A stretch of 49,989 nt of DNA from CAZYXZ01 sp964651395. GTDB lineage: Bacteria; Actinomycetota; Actinomycetes; BP-191. The stretch is from contig CAZYXZ010000016.1 of the NCBI GenBank assembly GCA_964651395.1, positions 1-49,989 on the forward strand, written 5' to 3'. Numbering within the stretch: the first letter of the stretch is position 1; the number at the start of each line of letters is the position of its first letter. Position numbers and translations under genes: made by a program. The notes under the pieces were generated by a model, which saw nothing but the letters and a program-made list of their open reading frames with translations, was not told the DNA's origin and did not search any database. This document shows positions 33,351 to 40,930 of this stretch, in pieces.

Positions 33351-34303
33351 CAGGCCAGTATGAGGTCGGCCAGCCGGGAGCGGTGGTGGGCCGCGCCGCC
33401 CAGGAGCGGCTCGTTGCCGTAGATGCGGCGCAGGTAGAGGTGCAGGTCGTGCTCCCACGTGAAGCCGATGCCGCCGTGGATCTGGATGCCGTCCTTCGCC
33501 GCTCGCCGGCTGGCATCGCCGGTCACGCCCTTCGCGACGTGCACGGCCCGGGTCGCGTCGGGGTCACCGGCCGCCACGCACATCGCGGCGTAGTACGTGG
33601 ACGCCGACGCGCGCTCGAGGTCGAGCAGCATGTCGGCGAGCTTGTGCTTCACGGCCTGGAAGCTGCCGATCGGCACGCCGAACTGCTCGCGGGACTTCGC
33701 GTACGCCGCCGTCGTGTCGAGCACCCAGCGCGCGACCCCGATCGTCTCGGCGCACAGAGCCACGGTCGCGACCTGCAGCGCAGACTCGTCGGCCACGGTG
33801 CCTTCGACCCGGCACAGCGTGCGGTTGCGGTCGAGGCAGTCCATCGGCGTCGGCGTGCCGGTCCCGCCGACCACGACGTCGACGGCGTGTGCCTCCGGCG
33901 CGAGCCCGGGTGCCGTGAGTGCCGTCGCGGAGCCGCCCTCGACGATGCGGGTCAGGCCGTCGCGGTCACCGGAGGCGACGAGCAGCGGCACGGCGAGCGC
34001 CGCGGTCTCCCACAGGGGCACGGGCGCGAGCGCGCGGCCGGTCTCCTCGAGCACCAGGCACAGCTCGATGACGCTGCGCCCCAGCCCGCCGTACTCCTCC
34101 GGAACGAGCAGCGCCGTCCACCCGCTGTGGACAACATGCCCCCACAACCCGCCGACTGGAGATTCACCGCCATTTTCGGCGGTGGAACTCCACTCGACGC
34201 GGTTGTAGCGGCTGCGCCGCACAGCTGCTGTGGATTCGCGGGACAGCAGGGACCTCGCGCTGTCTTTCAGCGCCTGCTGCTCGTCGTCGAGGGCGAAGTT
34301 CAT
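33350..34303 (-). CDS. Acyl-CoA dehydrogenase, short subunit type, with an in-frame palindromic insert
   Basis: A 317-residue member of the acyl-CoA dehydrogenase family. Segments seen: NFALDDEQQALKDSARSLL, WTALLVPEEYGGLG, the C-terminal AYAKSREQFGVPIGSFQAVK and IQIHGGIGFTWEHDLHLYLR. The central FAD/substrate domain is short, as in FadE27-type subunits that pair with a longer partner to make alpha2beta2 steroid acyl-CoA dehydrogenases. The gene at 36253 is a natural partner. Residues about 33-55 (YNRVEWSSTAENGGESPVGG) are unlike the family and are encoded by a 63-bp imperfect palindrome. ATG 34303 overlaps the upstream stop (ATGA). Confidence 0.83.
   Translation of the reverse strand: MNFALDDEQQALKDSARSLLSRESTAAVRRSRYNRVEWSSTAENGGESPVGGLWGHVVHSGWTALLVPEEYGGLGRSVIELCLVLEETGRALAPVPLWETAALAVPLLVASGDRDGLTRIVEGGSATALTAPGLAPEAHAVDVVVGGTGTPTPMDCLDRNRTLCRVEGTVADESALQVATVALCAETIGVARWVLDTTAAYAKSREQFGVPIGSFQAVKHKLADMLLDLERASASTYYAAMCVAAGDPDATRAVHVAKGVTGDASRRAAKDGIQIHGGIGFTWEHDLHLYLRRIYGNEPLLGGAAHHRSRLADLILA
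34144..34206. repeat. 63-bp imperfect palindrome inside an acyl-CoA dehydrogenase gene
   Basis: The arms run 34144-34171 and 34178-34206 around the 6-base loop ATTTTC. The inner arms (ACCGCC/GGCGGT) are perfect. The outer parts (TGGAGATTCACCGCC against TGGAGTTCCACCGCC, 13 of 15; and ACAACC/GGTTGT) pair with a few mismatches and one bulge. It looks like a REP-type intergenic element but is translated without breaking the frame. Confidence 0.75.
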
Positions 34304-35448
34304 GTGCCGAGCAGGATGGTCGAGGCGGAGGAGAACCAGCCGCCGGTGCCGTTCACGCAGGCCGTGCGGGCGCCTTCGACCTGTCGCGGTCCGCACTCGC
34401 CGCGCAGCTGCTTCACGGCCTCGACGAGCAGGAAGATGCCGCGCATGCCCGGGTGGCAGGACGACAGTCCCCCGCCGTCGGTGTTCGTCGGCATCGCGCC
34501 GCCGACCCGCATCGTGCCGCCCTCGAGGTAGGGGCCGGCCTCACCGCGTCCGCAGAAGCCGAGTGCCTCGAAGGTGAGCAGCACCATCGACGTGAAGGCG
34601 TCGTAGAACTGGCACACGTCGATGTCGGCCGGCGTCAGGCCCGCACGCTCGAACGCCAGCCGGCCGGACGCGGCGGCGGGGGAGACGGTGAAGTCCTCCC
34701 ACTCGCTCATCGTGGTGATGTTGCCGGCCTCACCGGTGCCCAGGACCCAGACCGGGGCCTTGGCGGTGTCCCTCGCGCGGTCGGCGCTCGTGACCACCAC
34801 GGCGCCGCCGCCGTCGGAGCGGATGCAGCAGTGCAGCTTCGTGAACGGGTCGGCGACCATGCGCTCGGTCAGCACGTCCTCGACCGTGATCGGCTCCGTG
34901 TAGTACGCCTCCGGGTTCAGCGAGGCGTTGTAGCGCGTGTCGACCGCGATGTTGGCCAGCTGCTCGATCGTGGTGCCGAACTCGTGCATGTGCCGGCGCG
35001 CGGTCATCGCGTACTTCGCGATCAGGGTGTGGCCCCACGGCGACTCGAACTGCGACGGGCCGCGGGAGGAGAACGCGAGGTTCGCGGTGCGCAGCTTCTT
35101 CTTGAGGTCCGCCCGGGCGGTGGAGCCGTAGACGATGAGGATCGTCGTTGCGAGGCCGGCCCGGATCGCGGCGGCCGCGTGCTCGACCATGACCTCCCAG
35201 GTGCCCCCGCCCACGCCGGTCGAGTCGAGGTACGTCGGACGCAGGCCCAGGTACTCGGCCACCTCGACCGGCGCCAGCGTGCCCATGCCCGTGGAGAAGA
35301 AGCCGTCGACGTCGCGGTGGGTCAGGCCCGCGTCGGCCAGCGCGCGCGCAGATGCCTGGTAGTGCAGGTCGAACGCGCTCTTGTCGTCGACCCTCCCGCA
35401 GTCCGAGAGGGCCGCGCCGACGATGGCGACGTCCTTCGGCGGAGTCAT
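34300..35448 (-). CDS. Thiolase-like lipid-transfer protein (Ltp-type, lacks thiolase Cys)
   Basis: A 382-residue thiolase-superfamily protein. DVAIVGAALSDCGR opens the fold. At the usual nucleophile position it has DSTGVGGGTWEV, without Cys, so thiolysis is not expected. VCQFYDAFTSMVLLTFEALGFC and GGGLSSCHPGMRG are typical of the SCP-x/Ltp group. In steroid catabolism Ltp2 with a DUF35 partner performs the retro-aldol release of the side chain. The DUF35 gene at 37982 (divergent unit) is a possible partner. ATG 35448 overlaps the enoyl-CoA hydratase stop (ATGA) and the gene's stop overlaps the next start. Confidence 0.85.
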   Translation of the reverse strand: MTPPKDVAIVGAALSDCGRVDDKSAFDLHYQASARALADAGLTHRDVDGFFSTGMGTLAPVEVAEYLGLRPTYLDSTGVGGGTWEVMVEHAAAAIRAGLATTILIVYGSTARADLKKKLRTANLAFSSRGPSQFESPWGHTLIAKYAMTARRHMHEFGTTIEQLANIAVDTRYNASLNPEAYYTEPITVEDVLTERMVADPFTKLHCCIRSDGGGAVVVTSADRARDTAKAPVWVLGTGEAGNITTMSEWEDFTVSPAAASGRLAFERAGLTPADIDVCQFYDAFTSMVLLTFEALGFCGRGEAGPYLEGGTMRVGGAMPTNTDGGGLSSCHPGMRGIFLLVEAVKQLRGECGPRQVEGARTACVNGTGGWFSSASTILLGT

Positions 35449-36260
35449 CGCGCCTTCCACTCGACGCGCTTGCCCTCGGCGAACGCGCGTTGCCCCTGCG
35501 CGATGGACTCCTGGTTCGTGCCCATGGCGACGAAGGCGTAGCCGAGGTCGAGGGCCTGCCGGCGACCGAGGTCGTTGGCCGCCCACACCGCCCGTACCGT
35601 CGCCTGGACGGCCAGTGGGGGCTGCGCGGCGATGATGGCGGCGGCCCACCGGGTCGCCTCGTCCAGCCGCTCCCGCGGGACGACCTCGCTGACCAGGCCG
35701 ATCTCGTACGCGCGCTGCGCGCTGAGCCGCTCGTGCGCGCCGAGCAGCTGCATGCGCAGGACCTCGCCGAGTGGCGCCTTCTGCAGGATGTGCATCGACT
35801 CGAACGACGCGGCCATGCCGTATGTGACGTGCGGGTCGAAGAACGTCGCGTGGTCCACGGCGATGATGAAGTCGACCTCCCCGAGCATGTAGAAGGCCCC
35901 GCCGCACGCGATGCCGTTGACCGCGGCGATGACCGGCTTCCAGAGGTCGTTGCTCTTCGGGCCGATGTCGGAGCCGGGGTCGTCGAAGTGGAACGGCGTA
36001 CCGCGGCTGCCGACGACCGGGCGGTCGGGCTTCGCGTCGCCCATCGCCTCGTCCCGGTCGATGCCCGTGCAGAACGCCTTGTCGCCGGCGCCGGTGAGGA
36101 TCGCGACGTGGACGTCGTCGTCCTCCCGGATACCCCGCCAGACGTCGCGCAGCTCGTGCTGCATGACTGCGTTGAAGGCGTTGAGCTTCTCGGGGCGGTT
36201 CATCGTGACGGTCGCCACGTGGTCGACCACCTCGTACGTGAGGGTCTCGAAGTCAGGCAC
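35445..36260 (-). CDS. Enoyl-CoA hydratase/isomerase (crotonase) family protein
   Basis: A 271-residue crotonase-fold enzyme. VATVTMNRPEKLNAFN and AILTGAGDKAFCTGIDRDE form the first oxyanion strand, and KPVIAAVNGIACGGAFYM carries the second (GIACGG). FFDPHVTYGMAASF follows. The usual catalytic Glu region (GLxPExG) is replaced, so hydratase activity is not certain; an isomerase or another CoA reaction is possible. GTG 36260 lies eight bases inside the upstream dehydrogenase stop. It is central in the leftward operon, between two dehydrogenases and the Ltp-type protein. Confidence 0.87.
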   Translation of the reverse strand: MPDFETLTYEVVDHVATVTMNRPEKLNAFNAVMQHELRDVWRGIREDDDVHVAILTGAGDKAFCTGIDRDEAMGDAKPDRPVVGSRGTPFHFDDPGSDIGPKSNDLWKPVIAAVNGIACGGAFYMLGEVDFIIAVDHATFFDPHVTYGMAASFESMHILQKAPLGEVLRMQLLGAHERLSAQRAYEIGLVSEVVPRERLDEATRWAAAIIAAQPPLAVQATVRAVWAANDLGRRQALDLGYAFVAMGTNQESIAQGQRAFAEGKRVEWKAR

Positions 36261-37434
36261 GGGGCAGCCCCAGGATCCGCTCGGCGATGATGTTGCGTTG
36301 TATCTCACTCGTGCCGCCGGCGATGGTGCCGGCGAAGTGCGTGAAGAAGTGCATCGGCCAGCCGGCGCCCTCGGTCGCGTCCGCCGGGTCGAGCAGCGGA
36401 CCGCGCTCCGCGAGCAGCAGCGTGCCCATCTCGGTCAGCGTCTTGCCCAGCTCGGCGGAGGCCAGCTTGAGCAGCGAGTGCTCCGGCGCGCCCTCCTGCT
36501 TGGCGAAGCTCGCGAAGCCCTGGTAGCCGAGTGCTCGCAGGCTCGCGACCTGCTCGACCGCCCAGGCCAGGTCCCGTCGTACGACGGGGTCGTCGACCTT
36601 GCCGGTCTTGCGGGCCAGGTCGATCAGCTCCTGCACGAGGGCCTCGAGGTTCGCGACGCCGAGCACCCAGAGGCCTCCGCGCTCGTGCGCCAGTGAGCCC
36701 ATGGTCACGCGCCAGCCGTCGTGCAGTGTCCCGACCAGGTTCTCGCGCGGCACGATCGCGTCGGTGAAGAAGACCTCTGCGAAGTCCTCCTTGCCGGAGA
36801 GCTGGTAGAACGGCCGCGCGTCGACGCCGGGGGTGTTCATGTCGACCAGCAGCACGCTGATGCCCTTGTGCTTCGGCGCATCCGGGTCGGTGCGGACGTA
36901 GAGGAAGCACCAGTCGGCGAAGTGCGCGGACGACGTCCACACCTTCTGCCCGTTGACGACGAAGTGGTCGTCGGTGACCTCGGCGCGGGTGGTCAGGCCG
37001 CCGAGGTCGCTGCCCGCGCCCGGCTCGCTCATGCCGATGCACCAGAGGATGTCGCCGCGCAGCGTCGGGACGAGCAGCTTCTCCTTCTGCTCCGGCGTAC
37101 CGAAGTCGCGCAGTGACGGGCCGGCGATCGAGATGCCCTGGAAGTTCAGCGACCGCGGGGCGCGGACCCGGGCCAGCTCCTCGAAGTAGATGAGGGTCTG
37201 CACCGCCGTCGCGTTGCGGCCGCCGTGCTCCAGACCCCAGTCCGGCATGAGCCAGCCGTTGTCGAACAGCTTCGCCTGCCAGTCGCGGGACCACTGCGGG
37301 AGGCCGTCGCTCTCGCCGCCGCTGACCTGGACGAGGCCAGAGCGCCGGCGTACCTCGTCGGGCAGGTTGGCCTCGAGCCAGCCGCGCAGCTCCGCGCGGA
37401 AGTCCTCGTCGGCCTTGTCGAAGCCCAGCTGCAC
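36253..37434 (-). CDS. Acyl-CoA dehydrogenase (FadE26-like, long subunit)
   Basis: A 393-residue acyl-CoA dehydrogenase. IGMSEPGAGSDLGGLTTRA, NGQKVWTSSAHFADW, a TDPDAPKHKGIS loop and the C-terminal FAGTIAGGTSEIQRNIIAERILG are all standard; the last is the flavin-binding GGTSEIQR element. It probably forms a heteromer with the short subunit at 33350. GTG 37434 is chosen because GGAGGG lies eight bases upstream; GTG 37443 touches the ribosome site. It is the first gene of the leftward operon, 45 bases from a palindromic operator. It is close in sequence to the dehydrogenase at 48014. Confidence 0.9.
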   Translation of the reverse strand: MQLGFDKADEDFRAELRGWLEANLPDEVRRRSGLVQVSGGESDGLPQWSRDWQAKLFDNGWLMPDWGLEHGGRNATAVQTLIYFEELARVRAPRSLNFQGISIAGPSLRDFGTPEQKEKLLVPTLRGDILWCIGMSEPGAGSDLGGLTTRAEVTDDHFVVNGQKVWTSSAHFADWCFLYVRTDPDAPKHKGISVLLVDMNTPGVDARPFYQLSGKEDFAEVFFTDAIVPRENLVGTLHDGWRVTMGSLAHERGGLWVLGVANLEALVQELIDLARKTGKVDDPVVRRDLAWAVEQVASLRALGYQGFASFAKQEGAPEHSLLKLASAELGKTLTEMGTLLLAERGPLLDPADATEGAGWPMHFFTHFAGTIAGGTSEIQRNIIAERILGLPRA

Positions 37435-37478
37435 GTCGCCCACCCTCCTCGCCTGGCACTCTCGCAGGGCGTGCGGGA

Positions 37479-37496
37479 CCTGACAAATGCGTCAGG
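37479..37496. promoter_or_regulatory. Palindromic operator CCTGAC-N6-GTCAGG (site 1)
   Basis: CCTGAC and GTCAGG are perfect 6-bp arms around AAATGC, centred between two divergent operons. The core TGACAAATGCGTCAGG matches site 2 at 41868-41883 in 14 of 16 bases. This is typical of a TetR-type binding site, but the regulator is not in the window. Confidence 0.65.
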
Positions 37497-37508
37497 GTTG
37501 TGTTATCA
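37480..37508 (+). promoter_or_regulatory. Putative promoter for the MaoC-DUF35 unit
   Basis: CTGACA (37480-37485) and TTATCA (37503-37508) are spaced by exactly 17 bases. The -35 lies within operator site 1. On the other strand TTGTCA within the same site may serve as the -35 for the leftward operon. Confidence 0.5.
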
Positions 37509-37543
37509 ACGAGTACCCGCCCGAGCTACCCGAGAGGTCCTCC

Positions 37544-37978
37544 ATGGCCGAGCAGAAGCTCTTCTTCGAAGACGTCAAGGAGGGCGACACCGCGCCGTCG
37601 CGGAGTCACACGCTCACCCGGACCGACCTCGTCCAGTACGCCGGTGCCAGCGGCGACTTCAACCCGATGCACCACGACGAGGTCAAGGCGCAGGCGGCCG
37701 GGCTCCCGAGCGTCTTCGGGCACGGCATGTTCTCGATGGGCTTCCTGGCGGCGGCCATCAACGACTACGTCGGGGTGGGCTCGCTCAAGCGCTACAAGGT
37801 GCGCTTCGCGAAGCAGACCTGGCCGGACGACGTACTGGTCACGGGCATCACGGTCACCGGCAAGCGCAACGAGGGCGGCGAGAACCTGGTCGACCTGGAG
37901 TGCACGCTCACGACGGACAAGGGCGTGGTCGTCGTCCAGGGCGACGCGACCGCCGCGCTCCCGTCCCGCGTCGCGTAG
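37544..37978 (+). CDS. MaoC-like (R)-enoyl-CoA hydratase
   Basis: A 144-residue hot-dog-fold protein. AGASGDFNPMHHDEVKAQAAG is the hydratase-2 motif with the catalytic Asp and His. The length is that of a single hot-dog domain, so it must dimerise or pair with another MaoC-like subunit such as the protein encoded at 41900. It should hydrate a trans-2-enoyl-CoA. ATG 37544 has GAGAGG upstream. The longer frame start at 37487 is ignored because the operator and promoter lie there. The DUF35 gene follows after three bases. Confidence 0.88.
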   Translation: MAEQKLFFEDVKEGDTAPSRSHTLTRTDLVQYAGASGDFNPMHHDEVKAQAAGLPSVFGHGMFSMGFLAAAINDYVGVGSLKRYKVRFAKQTWPDDVLVTGITVTGKRNEGGENLVDLECTLTTDKGVVVVQGDATAALPSRVA

Positions 37979-37981
37979 GAC

Positions 37982-38413
37982 TTGGTCACCAACTCCCCGA
38001 CGTACCAGGCCTCACCACGATTCGACCTGCCGACGCCGGACGACGCGACGCAACCCTGGTGGGACGCCACCCGCGAGGAGCGCCTGCTGATCAAGCGGTG
38101 CAACGCCTGCGGCGAGGCGCACTTCTACCCGCGGCCGTTCTGCCCGAAGTGCTGGAGCGAGGACGTCGTGTGGGAGGACGCCTCCGGCCGCGCGACGCTC
38201 TACACGTGGTCGGTCGTCTACAGCAACGACCTCCCGCCGTTCCCGGCCAAGGTCCCGTACGTCGCCGCGATCGTCGACCTGGCCGAAGGGCCGCGGATGA
38301 TGACCAACGTCGTCGGCTGCGAGTTCGCCGACCTGCAGGTCGGCATGCAGCTCCAGGTCGCCTTCCAGGCCGAGACCGACACCCTCACCCTCCCGGTCTT
38401 CACCCCCCTCTAA
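37982..38413 (+). CDS. Zn-ribbon OB-fold protein (DUF35 family)
   Basis: A 143-residue DUF35 protein: a rubredoxin-like zinc ribbon (RCNACGEAHFYPRPFCPKCW, four Cys) followed by an OB-fold with GRATLYTWSVVYS and PYVAAIVDLAEGPRMMTNVVG. DUF35 proteins bind thiolase-superfamily partners and are needed for activity of the steroid aldolase Ltp2. TTG 37982 is the only start codon before the conserved part; its ribosome site is weak, so coupling to the MaoC gene three bases upstream is likely. The partner may be the Ltp-type protein of the divergent operon. A strong hairpin follows the stop. Confidence 0.85.
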   Translation: MVTNSPTYQASPRFDLPTPDDATQPWWDATREERLLIKRCNACGEAHFYPRPFCPKCWSEDVVWEDASGRATLYTWSVVYSNDLPPFPAKVPYVAAIVDLAEGPRMMTNVVGCEFADLQVGMQLQVAFQAETDTLTLPVFTPL

Positions 38414-38415
38414 GC

Positions 38416-38468
38416 GATCTCACGTACCGCCAGGGGTCGAAATCCGACCCCTACTGGTACGTGAGATC
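38416..38468. terminator. Long hairpin (24-bp arms) after the DUF35 gene
   Basis: 38416-38439 and 38445-38468 pair over 21 of 24 bases (GATCTCACGTACC, a 3-base mismatch, then AGGGGTCG) around AAATC. It starts two bases after the stop codon and probably ends transcription. Its length and A/T content suggest a repeat element rather than a simple terminator. Confidence 0.75.
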
Positions 38469-38500
38469 CGGTTTGGGGGGTGGGTGGGGATGATGGGCGG

Positions 38501-39169
38501 GTGATCGTCGACCTGCATGCGCACTCGTCGCCGCGGTCGTCGTGCAGCAAGGCGTCGCTGGCCGACCTGGTCGCCTCCGCGCGCGAGCACGGGGCGGATG
38601 CGATCTGCCTGACCGAGCACGACGTGATGTGGCCGGAGGACGAGCTGGCCGCGGCGTCACGCGAGGTCGGGATGACCCTGTTCAGCGGTGTCGAGCTGTC
38701 GACGGACGTCGGCCATGTGCTGGCATACGGCCGACTCGAGCGGCCGCTGTGGTCGAAGTACCGCCTGGAGCAGCTCGTCGAGGAGGCGGAGCGCGGGCTC
38801 CTCGCGCTGGTGCTGCCACACCCGGTCCGGTACGACGTGGGCGCGCGCGCCGTGCGGGCCGGCCGCACGCCTCCCGCCGCGGGCGACGTCGCGGCCCGGC
38901 CGGCCTGGACGGCCGTTCACGGCGTCGAGTGCGGGAGCACCCAGACCACCCCGGCCGAGCAGGCGCTCACCGCGGACGCGCTGTCCGCCGTACCGCGTCC
39001 GGCGGTGGCCGGAAGCGACGCCCACGCCCCGCGGCGAGCCGGGGCGTGGGCGACGGAGTTCTCCGACGAGGTCCGCACGGTGGAGGACCTGGTCACCGAG
39101 CTGCGCGCCGGGAGGGTCAGGCCGGCAGCGCCGGGGGGTTCTCCCGGCCGCAGTGCACCCCGGCGTTGA
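38501..39169 (+). CDS. PHP-domain phosphoesterase-like protein
   Basis: A 222-residue metal-dependent hydrolase-type protein. VDLHAHSSPRSSC and CLTEHDVMWP are the first PHP motifs (H-x-H and x-E-H-D). GVELSTDVGHVLAY, LVLPHPVRY and AVAGSDAHAPRRAG supply the remaining metal ligands. Such stand-alone proteins resemble histidinol phosphatase or nucleotide/oligonucleotide phosphoesterases; the substrate is unknown. GTG 38501 starts the conserved protein; GTG 38480 is an alternative with seven more residues. Its 3' end overlaps the convergent DUF1996 gene by 53 bases. Confidence 0.82.
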   Translation: MIVDLHAHSSPRSSCSKASLADLVASAREHGADAICLTEHDVMWPEDELAAASREVGMTLFSGVELSTDVGHVLAYGRLERPLWSKYRLEQLVEEAERGLLALVLPHPVRYDVGARAVRAGRTPPAAGDVAARPAWTAVHGVECGSTQTTPAEQALTADALSAVPRPAVAGSDAHAPRRAGAWATEFSDEVRTVEDLVTELRAGRVRPAAPGGSPGRSAPRR

Positions 39170-39986
39170 GACAGCGGCACACGAGGTCGGTGAGCACGCG
39201 CTGGTTCCACGCGTTGAAGAAGTCGGCGTGCGCGGTGTACGGCGACCCGGAGGCCAGCGTGATGCCGGAGCCGCCGGCCACCGGGTAGTTCACGTGCAGC
39301 GCCAGCAGCGGCAGCGGGACCGGGTGCGTCGACGGGCACTGCCGCCGCGCGGCGTACGCCAGGTGGCTCTTGTGGTCCGCGCTGTCGAGGTCCCTGCCGT
39401 TCCAGCAGTCCGGGAACCGGACGATCAGCAGCAGGTTCGACCGTGCGGGGCACGTGGGCGGCAGGCTCGACGCCGCGACCGTCGTGTCGCCGGTGCACGT
39501 CCATCGTGCGACCTGGAGTGACTGCGCCGACGTCGCCTTCGCGTTGCCGGCCACGACCTTGAGCCCGGCCGGGAACGGCTTGATCGACGTGAGCTCCTTG
39601 CCGTTGGGCAGGTAGTACGCGTTGGTCACGCGCGGCGCGACAGCGACGCCGTTGTCGTAGAGCGTCGGCACCCAGTACGCCGCAGTGTCACCGCCGCGGC
39701 GGCAGAGCGAGCTCGCGGCGCGCAGGCTGGCGTATGTCGAGGCGGCGTTGGTCGACCGGTTGGCGATGAAGTCGTGGCTGTGCGACGCGCCGGGCTGGCC
39801 CGGGAACACGATCGGGTCGTCCGAGGCACGGTGGCTGTACTGGCAGTTGCTCACGAAGTTCGGGTTGTCGTCGGCGCGCGCCGCGGGCGGGGGAGGCGCC
39901 GCGGCGACGCCCACAGCGCCGGCGGGGAGCAGGGTGACCGCGGCCAGTGCGCCGGCGGCGATCGAGACGGTGCGGACGAACCTCAT
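39117..39986 (-). CDS. Secreted DUF1996 domain-containing protein
   Basis: A 289-residue exported protein: a signal peptide (MRFVRTVSIAAGALAAVTLL, ending near VGVAAA), then a DUF1996-type domain with NFVSNCQYSHRASDDPIVFP, GQPGASHSHDF, AAYWVPTLYDNG, NLLLIVRFPDCWNG and CPSTHPVPLPLLALHVNYP. The His- and Cys-rich pattern is characteristic of the family, which occurs in fungi and actinobacteria and is of unknown function. GGAGGT lies just before ATG 39986. The C-terminus overlaps the PHP gene on the other strand by 53 bases. Confidence 0.86.
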   Translation of the reverse strand: MRFVRTVSIAAGALAAVTLLPAGAVGVAAAPPPPAARADDNPNFVSNCQYSHRASDDPIVFPGQPGASHSHDFIANRSTNAASTYASLRAASSLCRRGGDTAAYWVPTLYDNGVAVAPRVTNAYYLPNGKELTSIKPFPAGLKVVAGNAKATSAQSLQVARWTCTGDTTVAASSLPPTCPARSNLLLIVRFPDCWNGRDLDSADHKSHLAYAARRQCPSTHPVPLPLLALHVNYPVAGGSGITLASGSPYTAHADFFNAWNQRVLTDLVCRCLNAGVHCGRENPPALPA

Positions 39987-40025
39987 GGTGACCTCCAGCT
40001 CGAGAACCTGAAGCCACCATCGGCA

Positions 40026-40058
40026 GCGGGCGCGACCCCAGACAAGGGCCGCGCCCGC
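40026..40058 (-). terminator. Terminator of the cupredoxin gene
   Basis: GCGGGCGCG (40026-40034) and CGCGCCCGC (40050-40058) pair over nine bases with a 15-base loop, 40 bases after the leftward stop. Confidence 0.55.
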
Positions 40059-40097
40059 CTCCTTACGCTGCGCTTACCAAGACCTTGCGCGAAAGGG

Positions 40098-40835
40098 TCA
40101 GCTGACGACCAGCTCGCCCTCCATGCCTGAGTGGAACTCGCAGGTGAACTCCACGGTTCCCGCGCCCTTGGGTGTGAAGTTGACGATCTTCTCCTCGCCC
40201 GGACCCAGGTTCGCCTCGACGTTCGGGTCGTCGATGAAGAAGTTGTGCGCGAACGCGTCGTCGTTGCGCAGCAGCAGCTTCGTGGTGGTTCCGGCCGGCA
40301 CCGTGACCTTGACCGGGTCGAACTTGTTGCTCTTCATCGAGATGAGCGTGGTGCCCGCCTCCTCGGCCGGCGTGAGCGTGTCCTTGCCCGTGATGCTGAT
40401 GACGACCGATGCCGCAATCAGCACGACGACAAGACCGCCGGTGGCGACGAGCTTCTTCTGCGTGCCCTCGCCGAACTGCCGCTCCCGGCGGCTTGGGATC
40501 ACGCCGAGGATTGAGGCGACCAGCGCGGTCCAGCTCCCGAGGAACCCGATGATCGCGGGAGTGAAGTCCAGCCAGCTCAGGGCAAAGCCCTCGAGGATGA
40601 CGAAGATCAACCACCAGGTGCCCATCAGGATCAGGACCGCTGCTACGAGGGAGACCCATCGAGCGCCCTTGCTCCACTTTGCGGTCAGGACGGCCGCGAG
40701 CACCGCGACCGCCGTGACGACGATGAAGAAGCCGCGGTCCTCTTGGGTCGAGATGGACGCGTGGAACAACGCCGAGACTGCGGATGCGGAGAAGCCGAGA
40801 ACGGCCAGGGTGCGGTAAAGCGGCTTGCCTTCCAT
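40098..40835 (-). CDS. Membrane-anchored cupredoxin-domain protein
   Basis: A 245-residue protein. The N-terminal half has about four membrane helices (residues about 8-27, 34-52, 60-79 and 85-110) and a fifth at about 130-150 (LVATGGLVVVLIAASVVISI). The C-terminal 90 residues are a cupredoxin: DAFAHNFFIDD (His), then FTCEFHSGMEGEL with Cys, His and Met, a full type 1 copper set as in plastocyanin-like domains. It should sit outside the membrane and carry electrons or bind copper. ATG 40835 follows GGGGAG. It lies downstream of the disrupted SDR gene but is separated by 95 bases. Confidence 0.83.
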   Translation of the reverse strand: MEGKPLYRTLAVLGFSASAVSALFHASISTQEDRGFFIVVTAVAVLAAVLTAKWSKGARWVSLVAAVLILMGTWWLIFVILEGFALSWLDFTPAIIGFLGSWTALVASILGVIPSRRERQFGEGTQKKLVATGGLVVVLIAASVVISITGKDTLTPAEEAGTTLISMKSNKFDPVKVTVPAGTTTKLLLRNDDAFAHNFFIDDPNVEANLGPGEEKIVNFTPKGAGTVEFTCEFHSGMEGELVVS

Positions 40836-40930
40836 CGCAGAGCTCCCCTCGAGGCAGGACTACCTGGCGGAAAGTCTGCTCCGGACCAGCGCGCGCGCGC
40901 CGCAACTTCGGCGCAACACTTCGCTGGCCG

